This document shows positions 8,207 to 17,005 of a stretch of DNA of 23,603 nt, in pieces; positions within the stretch are counted from its first letter, which is position 1, and every line of letters starts with the position of its first letter. The translations under genes and the position numbers were made by a program. The DNA comes from Chlorokybus atmophyticus (taxonomy: Eukaryota; Streptophyta; Chlorokybophyceae; Chlorokybales; Chlorokybaceae): NCBI GenBank assembly GCA_009103225.1, contig RHPI01002264.1:1-23603 (forward strand), given 5' to 3'. The notes below the pieces were generated by a model, which saw only the letters and a program-made list of their open reading frames with translations, searched no databases and was not told the DNA's origin.

Positions 8207-11200
8207 TTGGACATGCTGCTCGTAAGCAGCGGCGATGCGCCTGCGCTGACGTCCTGCGTCCACTCCTGGCAACCTCAGTATAGCCTCCAGCGCTCCCTCC
8301 AAAGTGTCAGTGGCGGCGGAAGCCACTTCATCATAAGCTTGCCGTATGGAGCGAAGGAACGCGTCCACCCACGCTATTCTGGTGCCGAATGCGAACAACG
8401 GGACTGCGGGATGGTTGGTGACCAGCCACGTCACTAACCGTGCGCGTGCCGCGTTGCCATTGTCTCGCATCCCAAGCATCTGCCGAAGTCCGATGCCTTC
8501 TTGACGATGCAGCATGGTTGCTTGTCGCAACAGAGCAGTGCGTAGTTGTTGCTCTCCAACCAGTCCTGCTCCATCTCTTTGTGTACACCCTTGTGGTGTA
8601 AGGTAGCCCCTCCCTGGCTCCCTTTGGTCCTCAGGTAGATCCTCCACCAGCGCAGGCAGCAACGGGGCGATCACCCCCCTGGTTTGTTGCGCCAACGCCC
8701 TCGCTTGGTCAGAGTTGGTCTCGACGAAGAGCGGAGTGGTGCTGGAGGATGGACCAGCAGTTGGTGACTGAGGTATTGGTGCACGTGTAGCTTCGAGAGC
8801 TTGTTCACGTGCAGCAATGGCGGCAGCTTGATCCTGTCGCCAATGATATGCTTGTTCCAGTGCGTGGTAGCGCTGATGAAGACGAGCGGTTGTAGGAGGT
8901 CCGAGTGCTTCATCAGTGCCCAAAGGCAGGGCGGCTGCGTCGGCGATTCGCTGCTGGACGGCGTCTCGGCGGTCTCGATACGTGTCCAACGGGCTGGGTT
9001 CAAAGGTGGTGGTTGGCATGCGCGCAGGCTGGCGCGGGGCGGTCTGCATGTTGATGTGCAACGCCCAGAACAGCTGCAGAGCCAACTCCAACACTACAGG
9101 TGGGCTGAAACTGATCAAAAACACCCTGTCACGCATCGGAGGTGCAGTGCCAGCAAGGATCTCATCTTCCAACTGGTGTTGAGTGGGTGCTGGAAGGGTG
9201 TGAACCTCTGGTAGCGGGAAGACGCGATCATCGCGGGCGACACGCGTGGTGCGCTCCCCCCCCCGACCGAAGGCGATGGTAGTGGGGTCTGCTCCGCGCA
9301 GGATAGTCTCCCATGCTCGCTCAGCTTGCTGACTAGTTGGGACAGCCTGAGTGACGTCGAGAGCGGGCAGAGTGGCTGCGCGCGTCGCTGCAGAGACAGC
9401 GGGCTCGACAATGGCAATTGTGGCAGTTGCGACGGTACCGGTCGGTGGTGCGAGAGTTGTCTCGACGCCTACGGACAGAGGCACTGATGCAGTGGGAAGT
9501 GCACTGCCCACTGGTGCCGATTCGGTAGAGACGGCGGCTGTTGCCACTGTGCTCACCAGCGTTGGCGTCACGGCGCCCATCGGTGTGCCAGGTTGTGGTG
9601 CAACTGGAGTGGGTACTGCTGACGTTGGTGGAGACGACGTTGTAGCCGGTGTGGCTGTTGCTGCGGAGGCAGCACCACTGGTGGCTTCGGAGGAGGTGCC
9701 TACTGATGTTGTTGCAGCTTCCCCTCGTGCTCGTCGTGATGGTTGCACGCGGGACGGAGTGTTCCTGTCTCTTTCGCGTTTTGCAGCCATCAGCGCCCAT
9801 CGGGCAGTGTAGCAGGCGCGGTAGTCCTGCTCCTTGTCTTCCTCCAAGCGTGCCATACGCGCCATGAGGGCTGCCATGTGGTCATCAGCTGGAGGGTTGG
9901 CTGAAGCCTTGGCGGCAACAGCAGCAGCGCGCGGACGTGTCTCTGGTCCCTTACGCTGAGGAGGTCTGTTCTTCCCCCTGTAGCCTTGTTCTTCCTTGCG
10001 AACACTGGCGTTGTTGTTGTTGTTACTGCCACCAGCGTTGTTGCTGTTGTGGGCTCCAGTGTTGTTGCTATTGTAGCCACTGAAGTGGTTGCCAGTGTGG
10101 CCCCCAGTGTTGTTGCTGTTGTAGCCACTGAAGTTGTTGGCAGGGTGGTTGTAGCTGTTGGCGGGCCTCAACTCTGGGAACTTGAGCCAGCAGACTGACT
10201 CCAGATGACCAATCTTGTGACAGTGGTCGCAAACCAAAGTTGAGTATTCTTCGGTGCACTCCTTTTGGTAGTGCCCATGCCGTCCACAGCGATGACACAG
10301 CACAGGGGCAGCAAGTGCAGCATGAGCTGACCGTTTCCCTTTGTCGCGTGCTGGTGGAGCGTCCCGGCCACGGTCGCGGCGAGGAGGCTCAGTTGTCGTG
10401 CTGAATACAGGCCGTACGGCGCTGCGGTTGGTGTCCAGCACTGCCTTTTCATACACCAAGCGCTTGTGGATGGCTTGTGCAGTCTCGAAGGCTTCTTTAA
10501 GGGTGTAGCCAAGGGGCCTGCTGTAGTTCAGAGTCAGGCGTGTCGACTCGCTCAGAGCAGCATCCAACTCATTGACGTAGATTACTGCAGCAGCCTCCTC
10601 ACTGACAATGTTGTAATCAGTGTCCTTCAGCAGACCTTCCAGTCTGGAGTACAAGCGGAGGGGATCCTCATTGGGCTTGCGTCGGAAGCGTCTCAGCTCC
10701 TCAACCTTGCTGGTGGTCTGAGGAGGGAAGGTACGGCGCAGGGCAGCGTACAGGTCCTTGAGTGGAGAATCAGAGATGGCAGCACCTACGGTGATGGCTG
10801 GTGCGCGCACTGCTACTGACCCGAGGGTGAACGCGCTGCCTCCTGCACGAGAGCCAGGTGTTGCTGGAGGTAGAGGAGTACCCCACTCTGCGGCTGCCGC
10901 TTGCTGTGCAGCTCTTTGTTCCTCAATGATGACGGCAGAACGGTTAAGGATACGGACTCGACGTGTGGCCTCCTTGGACTCAACTTTTGCAGGGGTCAAG
11001 TTGACAAGTACCAACTCTGGTTCCTCCTCCTCTGCCTGCTTGAGAGCTGCAGCTATGGACAAGCCTGTTACTGCAACTGAAGTGGCAGGTGGAACGACAC
11101 CTGTTGGACGGTGCAGGGATGCAGATGCTATGGTGCTGGCAAGCTCGCCATAGCCGTCTACTCGATGCAGTTCAGCAACGGACTTCCAGACATCGTGTGC

Positions 11201-11581
11201 TTCATGATCAAGATACTGAGCAGCAATGTGGAAAGAGATCTCATCTGACCAGTCTTTGTTCTTTAGAGCTTGCTGCCGCATCTTGGAGTGGAACTTGATG
11301 ATGAACTCATCCAGCGAGGTGGTGCCGGCTCGTCCGGAGAAGCGCAGGGATGTGGTTGAACTGGAAGATTCCATCTCGTTGTCGTCGCTGTCCGATGATA
11401 GTGGAGAAGCTTGATGACGAGGAGTAGTGTGGAGCGGGGTGAAGCTGGAGATGGAGCGCGAGCCTCTGCTGCTGCGGTCGATGCTTCCGTCACTGGTCCG
11501 CTCGTAGGTGAGGTTGGTGGTTGGGCTCCAGCTGCTGAGGTCACCCTCGTCTATTGGGAAGAACGGGGTGGGCCTGCTCAT
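8204..11581 (-). CDS. gag: Retrotransposon Gag polyprotein, 1125 aa, with two zinc knuckles and a long C-terminal extension
   Basis: Starts at ATG 11581, about 200 nt after the primer-binding site, and ends at TAG 8206-8204. Residues about 275-400 (DLYAALRRTF ... EELRRFRRKPNEDPLRLYSRLEGLL) resemble the retrotransposon capsid domain. Two CX2CX4HX4C knuckles follow: Cys429-Cys442 (CHRCGRHGHYQKEC) and Cys451-Cys464 (CDHCHKIGHLESVC), the RNA-packaging module. Next comes an Asn/Gly repeat (about 475-535), a Thr/Ala/Pro-rich stretch, and about 300 more residues of mixed composition ending EQHVQ that match no family I recognise. Most Ty3/gypsy Gags end soon after the knuckles, so the extension is unusual. 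Pol follows in the same frame after the UAG, pointing to stop readthrough (or a lost sense codon) as the route to Gag-Pol. Gag packages the RNA into virus-like particles. Confidence 0.88.
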   Translation of the reverse strand: MSRPTPFFPIDEGDLSSWSPTTNLTYERTSDGSIDRSSRGSRSISSFTPLHTTPRHQASPLSSDSDDNEMESSSSTTSLRFSGRAGTTSLDEFIIKFHSKMRQQALKNKDWSDEISFHIAAQYLDHEAHDVWKSVAELHRVDGYGELASTIASASLHRPTGVVPPATSVAVTGLSIAAALKQAEEEEPELVLVNLTPAKVESKEATRRVRILNRSAVIIEEQRAAQQAAAAEWGTPLPPATPGSRAGGSAFTLGSVAVRAPAITVGAAISDSPLKDLYAALRRTFPPQTTSKVEELRRFRRKPNEDPLRLYSRLEGLLKDTDYNIVSEEAAAVIYVNELDAALSESTRLTLNYSRPLGYTLKEAFETAQAIHKRLVYEKAVLDTNRSAVRPVFSTTTEPPRRDRGRDAPPARDKGKRSAHAALAAPVLCHRCGRHGHYQKECTEEYSTLVCDHCHKIGHLESVCWLKFPELRPANSYNHPANNFSGYNSNNTGGHTGNHFSGYNSNNTGAHNSNNAGGSNNNNNASVRKEEQGYRGKNRPPQRKGPETRPRAAAVAAKASANPPADDHMAALMARMARLEEDKEQDYRACYTARWALMAAKRERDRNTPSRVQPSRRARGEAATTSVGTSSEATSGAASAATATPATTSSPPTSAVPTPVAPQPGTPMGAVTPTLVSTVATAAVSTESAPVGSALPTASVPLSVGVETTLAPPTGTVATATIAIVEPAVSAATRAATLPALDVTQAVPTSQQAERAWETILRGADPTTIAFGRGGERTTRVARDDRVFPLPEVHTLPAPTQHQLEDEILAGTAPPMRDRVFLISFSPPVVLELALQLFWALHINMQTAPRQPARMPTTTFEPSPLDTYRDRRDAVQQRIADAAALPLGTDEALGPPTTARLHQRYHALEQAYHWRQDQAAAIAAREQALEATRAPIPQSPTAGPSSSTTPLFVETNSDQARALAQQTRGVIAPLLPALVEDLPEDQREPGRGYLTPQGCTQRDGAGLVGEQQLRTALLRQATMLHRQEGIGLRQMLGMRDNGNAARARLVTWLVTNHPAVPLFAFGTRIAWVDAFLRSIRQAYDEVASAATDTLEGALEAILRLPGVDAGRQRRRIAAAYEQHVQ
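10000..10160 (-). repeat. Asn-rich tandem repeat within gag
   Basis: About 51-bp imperfect repeats encode two copies of NxFSGYNSNNTG followed by NSNNAGG and an Asn run. They lie just after the zinc knuckles. Such low-complexity stretches expand by slippage and may be a flexible linker or aid assembly; the latter is inference. Confidence 0.7.
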
Positions 11582-11780
11582 ACAGCTGGTGCGATGGTGA
11601 AAGTGGATGAAGGGTAGAGTGTTTGTGTTCTACAATGGGATCTCCAGTGCTGCTATCACCCAACACACTAGCGCTTGTGCGCGCTATGCGATGACGGTGT
11701 CAACACTGCACTGTGATGTGTACAACTACAGATTGCGATGCTGATGTACAGCTTGCAACTACACTCACTTGAGCAAAGAG
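11582..11780 (-). other. Retrotransposon 5' untranslated leader
   Basis: About 200 nt between the primer-binding site and the gag ATG on the minus strand. No upstream open frame or other signal was recognised. By analogy with other LTR elements it should hold the RNA packaging signal. Confidence 0.6.
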
Positions 11781-11795
11781 GGTGACACTGTAAGT
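11781..11795 (-). promoter_or_regulatory. Primer-binding site, predicted self-primed (complementary to the mRNA 5' end)
   Basis: On the minus strand ACTTACAGTGTCACC follows the 5' LTR end (TGGCTTGTTG). Its exact 15-nt reverse complement, GGTGACACTGTAAGT, lies in every LTR (complements of 1208-1222, 2100-2114 and 12101-12115). In each the box begins 32 nt after a TATAAGT element, at the expected transcript 5' end. Tf1 of fission yeast and sushi-type elements use such self-pairing to prime reverse transcription. The upstream TGGCTTGTTGAC does not look like the complement of a tRNA 3' end. Confidence 0.65.
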
Positions 11796-11856
11796 CAACA
11801 AGCCACTACGATAGGTAGTGCTGTGGACACAGTTCTTTGCATGAGTGGATAGAATG

Positions 11857-11857
11857 N
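11857..11857. other. Ambiguous base N in the 5' LTR
   Basis: Other copies of the LTR read GAATGATACAC here. The N is a single unresolved base or a join between overlapping contigs. Confidence 0.9.
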
Positions 11858-12109
11858 TACACTGTTAAGTGAGGTGAATGAGTGTGCAACACGTGGATAC
11901 AACACCCTGACTACTGAAACAACACACCACCGTCAAGCTCACAGCCATGGCAGGCACAGCGCACAAGAGCATGCACCGTGTCTCACGCAGTAAGGGAATT
12001 CTTGGCAACCGGGGCAGCGTGCTTCCAGTTCAAGTCGCTTCACAAGCTCTTTTAGAAACAGAGTCTTTACTTCTTAGTACTCCTAGTACTCACAGTACTC
12101 ACTTACAGT

Positions 12110-12147
12110 GTCACCAGCCAGTCTGGTGACGTGACTTCCTACTTATA
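12110..12147 (-). promoter_or_regulatory. LTR promoter: TATA box, hairpin and predicted transcription start
   Basis: The minus strand carries TATAAGT (complement of 12141-12147) and, 32 nt on, the predicted RNA 5' end GGTGACAC near 12115. The predicted start is inside a perfect inverted repeat, GTCACCAG (12110-12117) and CTGGTGAC (12123-12130) with a 5-nt loop. Equivalent sites lie at 1217-1254 and 2109-2146. TGTAA, the chlorophyte poly(A) signal, lies a few bases after the start, so R may be very short. Confidence 0.55.
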
Positions 12148-12351
12148 CATGTCAAATCATGACTGTGCAGTGCCACGCGGGCACTAGGCCAACGGTCACA
12201 TCGAGGCCTCATGCTATTTCGGAAATCTCCTAAGACTTGATATAGCACATGTGTTCTTAACAGACTTGCAACTGATCAGCTACGCGCGGTCCCTACAGAC
12301 AGGTCTATAAAGTAGCCCTAGCTACAGGCTACATGAGTGATACAGTAGCTA

Positions 12352-12352
12352 N
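12352..12352. other. N with apparent loss of about 11 bp in the 5' LTR
   Basis: Other copies read GTAGCTAGCAGTAGGCTGGGGCT in this place, whereas here GTAGCT is followed by A, N and CGGGGCT. A collapsed assembly join is the simplest explanation. Confidence 0.8.
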
Positions 12353-12450
12353 CGGGGCTCGCGCGGTCTCCATGCTGGTAGCCCAGGCGTGGGGCTGGGT
12401 GTAGGCATGCTTGAGAAGAACTGGCATGCGAGGGTAGATGGCATGACAGC

Positions 12451-13757
12451 ATGTTGGACTATTTAGTGTTGTTACCAGTTAGTGTAGTCAAGGTAGTTTA
12501 TCACCTCTGGTGCTTACCCAACGAACATGTAAAAAGCTCGGTGTTGAATAAGCCAAGTCCAGTTGTGTGATTCTTTGTTTTGTGTGCATTTAATCATCGA
12601 CGCTGTTATGCACTCCAATGTAGTCTGGTAGTATCTGGTCTTTTCGTAGTGCACATTAAGCCAAATAGTGGGTAGGTATGAATAAAGGTTTACCCTAGTT
12701 TAATAACACGAATTACATGGTCTTTGTAGCTAGCTAGTACGCAAGATGGTACGGTTATAGGCTAGTCTTACCTAGCCAACTCCAACAAACCAGCCCCTGA
12801 CATGGCAAAGGCCGAGAGATTGCTTGCAAAATATTGCACAACCTCTGTTGCATTCTTGTCTGCAATTAAAGCGTCGTGCTGCACATGCATTGAAAATGCT
12901 TAGCAAACTGTGCTTAAGAAAGAGCAAGCGTCATCAAAACGCGATGGTATCAGCATGGCATATTAATAAACTTTATATGCGCAAGCGGCTGTGTTTACTT
13001 GATAAGGGCCCGGATGTTAAACAGACAAGCAACTTGCTGACTTATTAAACAATATATTGAATCATGTATATGTCATATTAACTATCAATACCAATATATA
13101 TAAATACTATTAAATTTATTCATTATAATAACAGTGTTATATTATACTCCAACCTTGATAAATGCATACTTGATAATTGCATATCCACATCAAGTGCCTA
13201 GAATGGGCCGTCAGCGTATCCTTAGCGCTAACATCTATACGTGAAGTGCATGTGCATACTTTAATCAATAGATTGCGAAACCTCTAGTGTTTATGCACAT
13301 ATAAAGGTAGGTTACGTTCAATTTAAAAACGTGTTACAATAGAGGCGTATTTTTCATGTAGTCGTAACTTTTATGACGTTTTTTGAAGATAGAGTTATTC
13401 ATTGAGTGCATATACTATGCAGCATATGGCGAGCACATGTAGCATAACATGTAGCATACGTGCGTAACTTATGCACTTAACAAGGGTGCATAATCTTGAT
13501 AATTGCATACATACGCCTGGACTATGCTGCATAAGTGCATACATAGTTTGGTATTACATGCGCCCGTTCCCGATGGTATGCACTTATCGGAGTTGAACTG
13601 CAATCACGATCCATGACACGATGTTAACCAGTAACGGCGCTGTAACGGCGCTATCAGGTCGGGACAGTCCTCTGCGCTAACCCATGCTTACAGCGAGGGC
13701 AGAGTCTGCGAACTACGCAACGCATGTGTAGGCAGCCGTGACTTGCCCCCGTGGACC
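12451..13757. other. Intergenic AT-rich DNA between the retrotransposon and the BTB gene
   Basis: Composition drops sharply in GC, with homopolymeric A/T stretches around 13050-13150 and recurrent TGCATA/TATGCA words (for example CTTGATAATTGCATA near 13166 and 13494). A 74-codon open frame at 12824-13048 shows no domain and its composition matches the surrounding non-coding DNA. The last 100-150 bp before 13758 become GC-rich and presumably contain the BTB gene promoter and 5' UTR; no TATA box was recognised. Confidence 0.6.
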
Positions 13758-16392
13758 ATGGCGGCGGCGGCGGCGGCGGGCCGCAGCGGCGAGGACGGCG
13801 TGGCCTCGTCCTCCTATACCTCCTCATCCTCCGCGTCGTCGGGCGCTCCGGTTGCGTGGCGCGGCGAGGCGCTGGTGGTGTCGCCCTTCGAGACCGCATG
13901 GGTCACCGACCCTGAGCTGTTGCTGCCGCCGCTGGTCCCACCAGGCAGAGGAGGAGGAGGAGCAGGAGGGGGAGGGTGGGCGCTGGTGGTGAGGGCACGC
14001 GCCCCCAATGACGCCACGGTCGTGCTGTCTCCTGCCGCCCACCCCAAGCTGGCGCACTACCGTCGTCCTGCCCCGCCGCCTGGCGCGGTGACGGTGATTC
14101 TTGGCTCGCACGCCAACACCGCCGTCGTCCTGGAGTGGGACGGCGAACTTGCAGCAAGAGTCACTCTCACTCCATCGGCACGACTCGCAGGTGAGATGGG
14201 TTGGTTCCACAATCATTCCACACTCGCTCAGCGGCTGTGCCCCTAATGCAGTGATGGCGGTCAGTGGTTCAGTGCGGCAGACTGTGTAGACACAACGGGG
14301 TCGTCATTGTGAACAATGCACGCAGTGGCAATGCCTGGGGTATTGAATTCCACATGGCAGGCACGCACAATGGCATGCATGGCATGCGTGTCAGCGTGAT
14401 GTGCTATACTGCATTTGGAAATAGCCCGCTGGTGCGCGTGGCCAGCCTTTTCCAATGTTGTCGGCGTGTTTACTTACCTTAAGACTCACTGCAGTCCAAG
14501 TTGTCAGCACTTCTTGCTCATGTGCGTGGGTTTGCGCAGGTTCTGTGGGTGAGTTCCGCAGCTACTGGATCGCTTACGACAGCGTGCGGGTGCTGCGCGT
14601 GGGTTATGGGGAAGTTCCCTCAGCGGAGAAGACGCTGCTGATGTGGCAGCACCCTCAGGACGCGCCCACGCTGAGGTGTCTGGGCCTCTCATCGTGGGAC
14701 CGATACGTTGCGTACCAACGCCCGCGCCTCCTTCCCCCTCCACGCAACACTCTCTTCGCACCCCCGCACGCCTTAGAAAGCAGCCAGGTGGGAGGCACAG
14801 GTGGTGTGTCGTTATGCAGTCAATGTGGCTATGTGCTCATTTTTGGTGATACGTGCAGTGTTGTTCCCCGTCCTTGGAGATGACATGGAGGGATGAGGGC
14901 GATTGCCTCGTGGAAGCCGGGCACCGGTTGATGCGGGCACACAGACATGTCCTCGCTCATGCCAGCCCCGTCTTTCGCAGAGTACGCCGGCTCATTACTT
15001 ATTACTGTATGTGGAGGGAGGAAAGGGAGCAATTGTAATGTGCGCATGTTGTAATCATGTGATCTACCTTGCACAGATGTTTTTTCACGGCATGACGGAG
15101 TCGTCGAGCGGCAAGCTTGTGGTCAAGGAGTTTGGCGGCTGCTCTAAGGCGGTCACCAGCCTCGTCCGCTACGCCTACACGCACTCCCTGCCCGCCGAGC
15201 CCGCGTCCCTGCGCCACGACCTCACGCTCCTCATACTCGCAGGTGGTCTTCCCCCCGCTGCACGCTCGTAGATGTGTCTTAGTAGTAGTAGCATGCATGC
15301 CCTCTGCGCTCTTATGCTGTGTTGTGCATAACATCATCAGACCGGTATGGTATGGAGGCATTGTGTCACCTTGTGGAGGCGCGGCTGGTGCGCAACCCGG
15401 ATTTACCTCAAGTGGCGTGCGCGGCGCTGAGTCTCGGGGACGCCCTTGGCGCGGACGCCCTCGCAGAGGCGGCGGCATCGGAGGCGGCCAAGAGGCTTGC
15501 CCAGCTGCCCGACCAGCATGCGAAGCACCTCTGCGCGCTCTCCGCCGACCAACTCGTGCATGTGCTCACGCACAAGGACCTGCGCGTCGACAAGGAGGAG
15601 GAGGCGCTGCGGGCCATCGCGTGCTGGCTTGCCAACGAGCGCGTCGAGCTGGAGTCACTACCCAACAAGCTGGTGATTGCGCCAGCGAGGGATGCTCATG
15701 CGGCGCGGCTGTTGCAGCTCGTGCAGTGGGGCCGCCTGCCGGAGCACCTGCGCGTGGCGGACTGCGCCACCGAGGACGCCAGCTGCTGCGTCATTGAGGG
15801 AGCCCGCCTTGTGTCGCGCTTCCCGTGGTTCGTCCCACGCAGCGCGTGTGGGAGTGATGTTGGCGTCCGCAGGCCCCACGCGTGCGTTTACGAGGCCGAC
15901 GGCGACACCAACGGCGCGTGCTACTGGATCGGCACGGGATGCGGGACGCGCGCGTGGGCGCATCCCGTGGTGACGGGCGCCATCGTCGCAGCTGCCAGCA
16001 GCCCCGTTGGCCGTGAGACTGACGCCCGTGCGCTTGTCGGCCGCCGCTACCGCCACATCAACCATGCGGTGGGTGCGCGCGCGTGGTGGGCCCTCGACCT
16101 CGGCCTGAAGCACGCCCTCACCCTTGCGCACTACACCCTCCGCACCGACAGCTCCACCGAATTCGCTCACAGCTGGACCCTTCAGGCTTCGTACGATGGA
16201 CACACCTGGTTGGACCTCAGACATCACGAGCAGGACCGTGCGCTCTGCAGGCCTGCAGCGTATGCCACCTGGGTCGTCAATCATCCTGTGGACTCACCGC
16301 CTTTCCGCCACTTCCGTGTCGTGTCTCATGATGACAAACCCAATGCGCGGTTCCCCCTCGCGCACTTTGAGCTGTATGGAGCTCTTCATTAG
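13758..16392 (+). CDS. BTB/BACK protein with farnesoic-acid-methyltransferase-like and discoidin-like domains (5 exons, 673 aa)
   Basis: Exons 13758-14190, 14540-14787, 14859-14981, 15077-15242 and 15341-16392 join in phase with GT-AG introns of 349, 71, 95 and 98 nt. The start ATG has a strong context (ACCATGG). Residues about 75-215 resemble the Methyltransf_FA domain (FRSYWIAYDSVRVLRVGYGEV, then LSSWDRYVAYQ). Residues about 230-325 form a BTB domain (DEGDCLVEAGHRLMRAHRHVLAHASPVFR, split between exons 3 and 4). A BACK domain follows (about 324-470), and residues 490-673 form a galactose-binding, F5/8-type fold (HYTLRTDSSTE, SWTLQASYDG, FRHFRVVSHD, HFELYG). This order recalls plant At2g30600-type proteins. 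BTB-BACK proteins usually serve as substrate adaptors of cullin-3 ubiquitin ligases; the substrate is unknown. The N-terminus is Ala/Ser/Gly-rich. No expression data, so exon borders are predictions, but all phases and domain junctions agree. Confidence 0.88.
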
Positions 16393-16430
16393 CGGCTGTG
16401 CCATGTTGTTCCTTGGTTGGTCCTGCTACG

Positions 16431-16435
16431 TGTAA
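16431..16435 (+). terminator. Probable polyadenylation signal TGTAA of the BTB gene
   Basis: TGTAA lies 38 nt after the stop codon. It is the usual poly(A) signal in chlorophyte algae. A single pentamer is weak evidence, but the convergent phosphatase gene also has it downstream. Confidence 0.4.
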
Positions 16436-17005
16436 CTGTGTTGGCGCATAGCCTGCATCAGGCTTGGCGGGCAGTGAATGAAGTCATAGACTTGCTTTGG
16501 GGTGGATGTGGCGCTGCGGTGCTGTGGTGCTGTGCTTGGGTTGCAGCAGAAGAAGGCAACGTCTGTGTGCTATGTTTGTGTTTCTGCACCAAGTGTTGTA
16601 CATTTGTGCGTTCTTAATAGTGGGAGAAGGCTTGAGATGATCATTCATGACAACCTTTATGCACAAGGCATGGGCTAGGGTTGAAGCGGTTGCATTGATT
16701 GCATTGGGCACATGCTTAACAACAGTAACTTGTGCCATGCTGCAATTACTGTTACTCAACAAGTACTGGATGCTTTGTCTATCGCACTCAACCTACCATG
16801 GCCAGCATGGTAGCTTGAGAAGCATGTTGCAGTGTCGGTCACCCAGGCAACGAAGCAAGCGGGCACTCGCAACATGGATCAATTACAATGGGGACTGTAC
16901 TGTTACACTCGTTAGAATGGTGTGTGAAGGGCCTGTACAAAGTGACCACCTGCCAAAGTATGCAACACATTGCCACAATCATAGTGACGGTAATCTCTCA
17001 ACGCA
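16436..17005. other. Intergenic region between two convergent genes
   Basis: Contains the 3' ends of the BTB gene (+) and the phosphatase gene (-). On the minus strand TGTAA occurs as the complement of 16883-16887 and 16903-16907, about 100-120 nt after the phosphatase stop, and may be its poly(A) signal. A perfect 8-bp hairpin, CTACCATG/CATGGTAG, lies at 16793-16813. Open frames here have no recognisable domain. Confidence 0.5.

Larger units (their letters stand above)
678..12450 (-). mobile_element. Ty3/gypsy-type LTR retrotransposon carrying a C5 DNA methyltransferase and a PHD finger
   Basis: The element reads on the minus strand: partial 5' LTR (12450-11793), self-complementary primer-binding site, leader, gag, protease, cytosine methyltransferase, RT, RNase H, integrase with PHD finger, polypurine tract, then tandem 3' LTR copies (2696-678). 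The RT-RNase H-integrase order places it with Ty3/gypsy. All coding parts share one frame apart from two stop codons and one assembly-made shift. LTR copies are nearly identical, so the insertion looks recent, although the stops and an altered RT box suggest this copy is not active. No target-site duplication was found at the outer edges (left flank ends GCATTGA, right flank starts ATGTTGG). Confidence 0.9.
11793..12450 (-). repeat. Partial 5' LTR (about 658 bp), missing the first part of U3
   Basis: Homologous to 901-1565 and 1792-2458, sharing AGTCAACAAGCCA at its inner edge. Homology stops at 12450, after GCATGACAGC, where the complete unit would continue TGTCGTGCC. TATA box and predicted start are retained (complements of 12141-12147 and about 12115), so it could still drive transcription. 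It contains Ns at 11857 and 12352; at the latter about 11 nt present in the other copies (GCAGTAGGCTG) are missing, which marks an assembly join. Confidence 0.85.

Noticed and set aside
11794-11805. TGGCTTGTTGAC as a conventional tRNA primer-binding site
   Set aside because: The matching tRNA 3' end would need an acceptor stem beginning TTGTTGA, which is not typical; the longer self-complementarity next to it explains priming better.
12824-13048. 74-codon open frame in the AT-rich intergenic region
   Set aside because: Lys/Leu-rich composition follows the local base composition; no domain, promoter or splice partners seen.
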